Below are positions 63,308 to 64,000 of a stretch of DNA of 64,000 nt, in pieces. The translations under genes and the position numbers were made by a program. The stretch comes from Psychrobacillus psychrodurans. GTDB lineage: Bacteria > Bacillota > Bacilli > Bacillales_A > Planococcaceae. The stretch is from the NCBI RefSeq assembly GCF_027563345.1, contig NZ_JAMKBK010000006.1; one strand, 5' to 3'. Position 1 is the stretch's first letter; each line of letters starts with the position of its first letter. The notes beneath the pieces are model-generated. The model did not search any database. It was not told the DNA's origin and was given only the letters and a program-made list of their open reading frames with translations.

Positions 63308-63382
63308 TGGTGCCCAGCGACATCCTACTCTCACAGGGGGAGTCCCCCAACTACCATCGGCGCAAGAGCTTTACTTCCGTGT
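63308..63382 (-). pseudogene. truncated 5S rRNA-like copy
   Basis: About 75 nt match the 3' half of the 5S gene at 63896-64000 almost base for base up to TTCCGTGT, then the sequence changes entirely. Two bases are missing after ATCGGCGC. It cannot fold as full 5S rRNA. Confidence 0.75.
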
Positions 63383-63607
63383 CCAGGGCTGCGAAAGCAG
63401 ATGGACGGCAGATTTCTTCGTCAGCCGCACTCGTTCAATTCTCGCGTATGTTATACGCTCCGAGTCTCTCTCGTTTGCTTCCTCGAACTCTTTGCCCCTC
63501 TACTTTCTCGCATACTTTCTTATAGAGATAGACTGCCTACGGCTTATACAGCTTATTTCTAAATACAAAAAATCCGTTACCGATAATTCGGTAACGACTT
63601 TTCTTTG

Positions 63608-63682
63608 GTGCCCAGCGACGTCCTACTCTCACAGGGGGAGACCCCCAACTACCATCGGCGCAAGAGCTTTACTTCCGTGTCC
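63608..63682 (-). pseudogene. second truncated 5S rRNA-like copy
   Basis: Same boundaries as the copy 300 bp to the left: 3' half of 5S intact, same two-base gap and same breakpoint after TTCCGTGT. Shared defects show the two copies arose by duplicating an already damaged unit. Confidence 0.75.
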
Positions 63683-63895
63683 GGGGCTGCGAAAGCAGAT
63701 GGTCAGCAGATTTCTTCGTCAGCCGCTCTCGTTCAATTCTCGCGTATGTTATACGCTCCGAGTCTCTCTCGTTTGCTTCCTTGAACTCTTTGCCCCTCTA
63801 CTTTCTCGCATGCTTCTTTATAGAGAAAGACTGCCTACGGCTTATTTATTTATACAAAAAAAGCCGCTACCAATTCTCGGTAACGACTTTTTCTT

Positions 63896-64000
63896 TGGTG
63901 CCCAGCGACGTCCTACTCTCACAGGGGGAGACCCCCAACTACCATCGGCGCTGAAGAGCTTAACTTCCGTGTTCGGTATGGGAACGGGTGTGACCTCTTC
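63896..64000 (-). rRNA. rrf: 5S ribosomal RNA (5' end beyond window)
   Basis: Reading the minus strand from the window edge: GAAGAGGTCACACCCGTTCC, then CGAACACGGAAGTTAAGC, CGCCGATGGTAGT, CCCCTGTGAGAGTAGGACG, the conserved 5S core. About 105 nt of ~116 are visible; the 5' ~10 nt are outside. The rest of the rRNA operon should lie to the right. Confidence 0.95.

Larger units (their letters stand above)
63065..63895 (-). repeat. tandem array of degenerate 5S-like units with terminator hairpins
   Basis: Three units follow the intact 5S gene in the direction of transcription. Each has a hairpin of CGTTACCGA/TCGGTAACG type (for example 63277-63298), the 3' end of 5S (GGTGCCCAG on the plus strand at 63103, 63309 and 63609) and a shared ~120-bp spacer with GCGTAT-GTT-ATACGC. 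Unit lengths are about 206, 300 and 288 bp; the most distal unit has lost almost all of its 5S part. Confidence 0.75.

Noticed and set aside
63095..63562. 155-residue plus-strand frame in the 5S-like array
   Set aside because: It is antisense to rRNA-derived sequence and hairpins and has no protein-like composition.

Overview
This is a low-GC Gram-positive chromosome segment. PpiB, YwbE, CsbD, a DesK/DesR/desaturase set, a YxlEFG-type ABC set, YisP-like and YkuE-like proteins, SLH-anchored and YcdB-type proteins and Bacillus-like ribosome binding sites all point to Bacillales. The gene mix and short GC-rich dispersed repeats resemble Planococcaceae (Psychrobacillus, Lysinibacillus, Sporosarcina). 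The genus is an inference. No prophage, CRISPR array, transposase or toxin island was found; this is mostly housekeeping and environmental-response sequence.

Layout. 1-4400: YqeY-like fragment, ferritin behind a textbook Fur box, a squalene/phytoene-synthase-family enzyme, and a MerR regulator whose stop codon lies inside the promoter/operator of the downstream MFS pump. 4400-8000: a composite inverted-repeat element, an uncharacterised membrane-anchored protein and another MFS pump. 8200-14340: a locus with an enolase-superfamily epimerase, an acetyltransferase, an unusual regulator, an NhaC-type antiporter, an M20 amidohydrolase and YwbE; a near-identical 17-bp motif lies before the epimerase/regulator pair and before the antiporter. 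14487-15001: a DUF488 gene broken by a 1-base shift. 15100-17660: DHA2 drug pump and TetR. 18200-21700: secreted YcdB/SLH protein, cyclophilin and a repeat-rich spacer. 21700-27650: DUF1648 protein with GntR regulator, D-serine dehydratase, TrhO and a Ca2+/H+ exchanger.

27888-33195: a glycerol-3-phosphate-type ABC importer (UgpBEAC-like) divergent from a lipoprotein glycerophosphodiester phosphodiesterase, with PhoP-like repeats between them. 33800-36520: SsuABC/TauABC-like importer. 36600-45960: M48 protease fused to ankyrin repeats, a 7TM-PAS-GGDEF cyclase, SbcCD and PutP. 46170-49050: desaturase, DesK and DesR, a cold/membrane-fluidity circuit. 49150-50680: ECF sigma factor, anti-sigma-like DUF4367 protein, and CsbD behind a SigB-type promoter. 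50700-58400: phosphoesterase, NAD(P)-binding protein, HEPN-like/CBS protein, YxlEFG-like transporter, GNAT, EamA exporter and lipoprotein hydrolase. 58400-62920: cytochrome-oxidase-like small membrane protein, MMPL transporter and a two-component system.

The right edge enters the 3' end of an rRNA operon on the minus strand. A 5S rRNA gene runs off the window and is followed by a tandem array of truncated 5S-like copies, each with its own terminator hairpin. Start codons were moved from the longest reading frame wherever a ribosome binding site clearly favoured an internal start, and this is stated in the entry.
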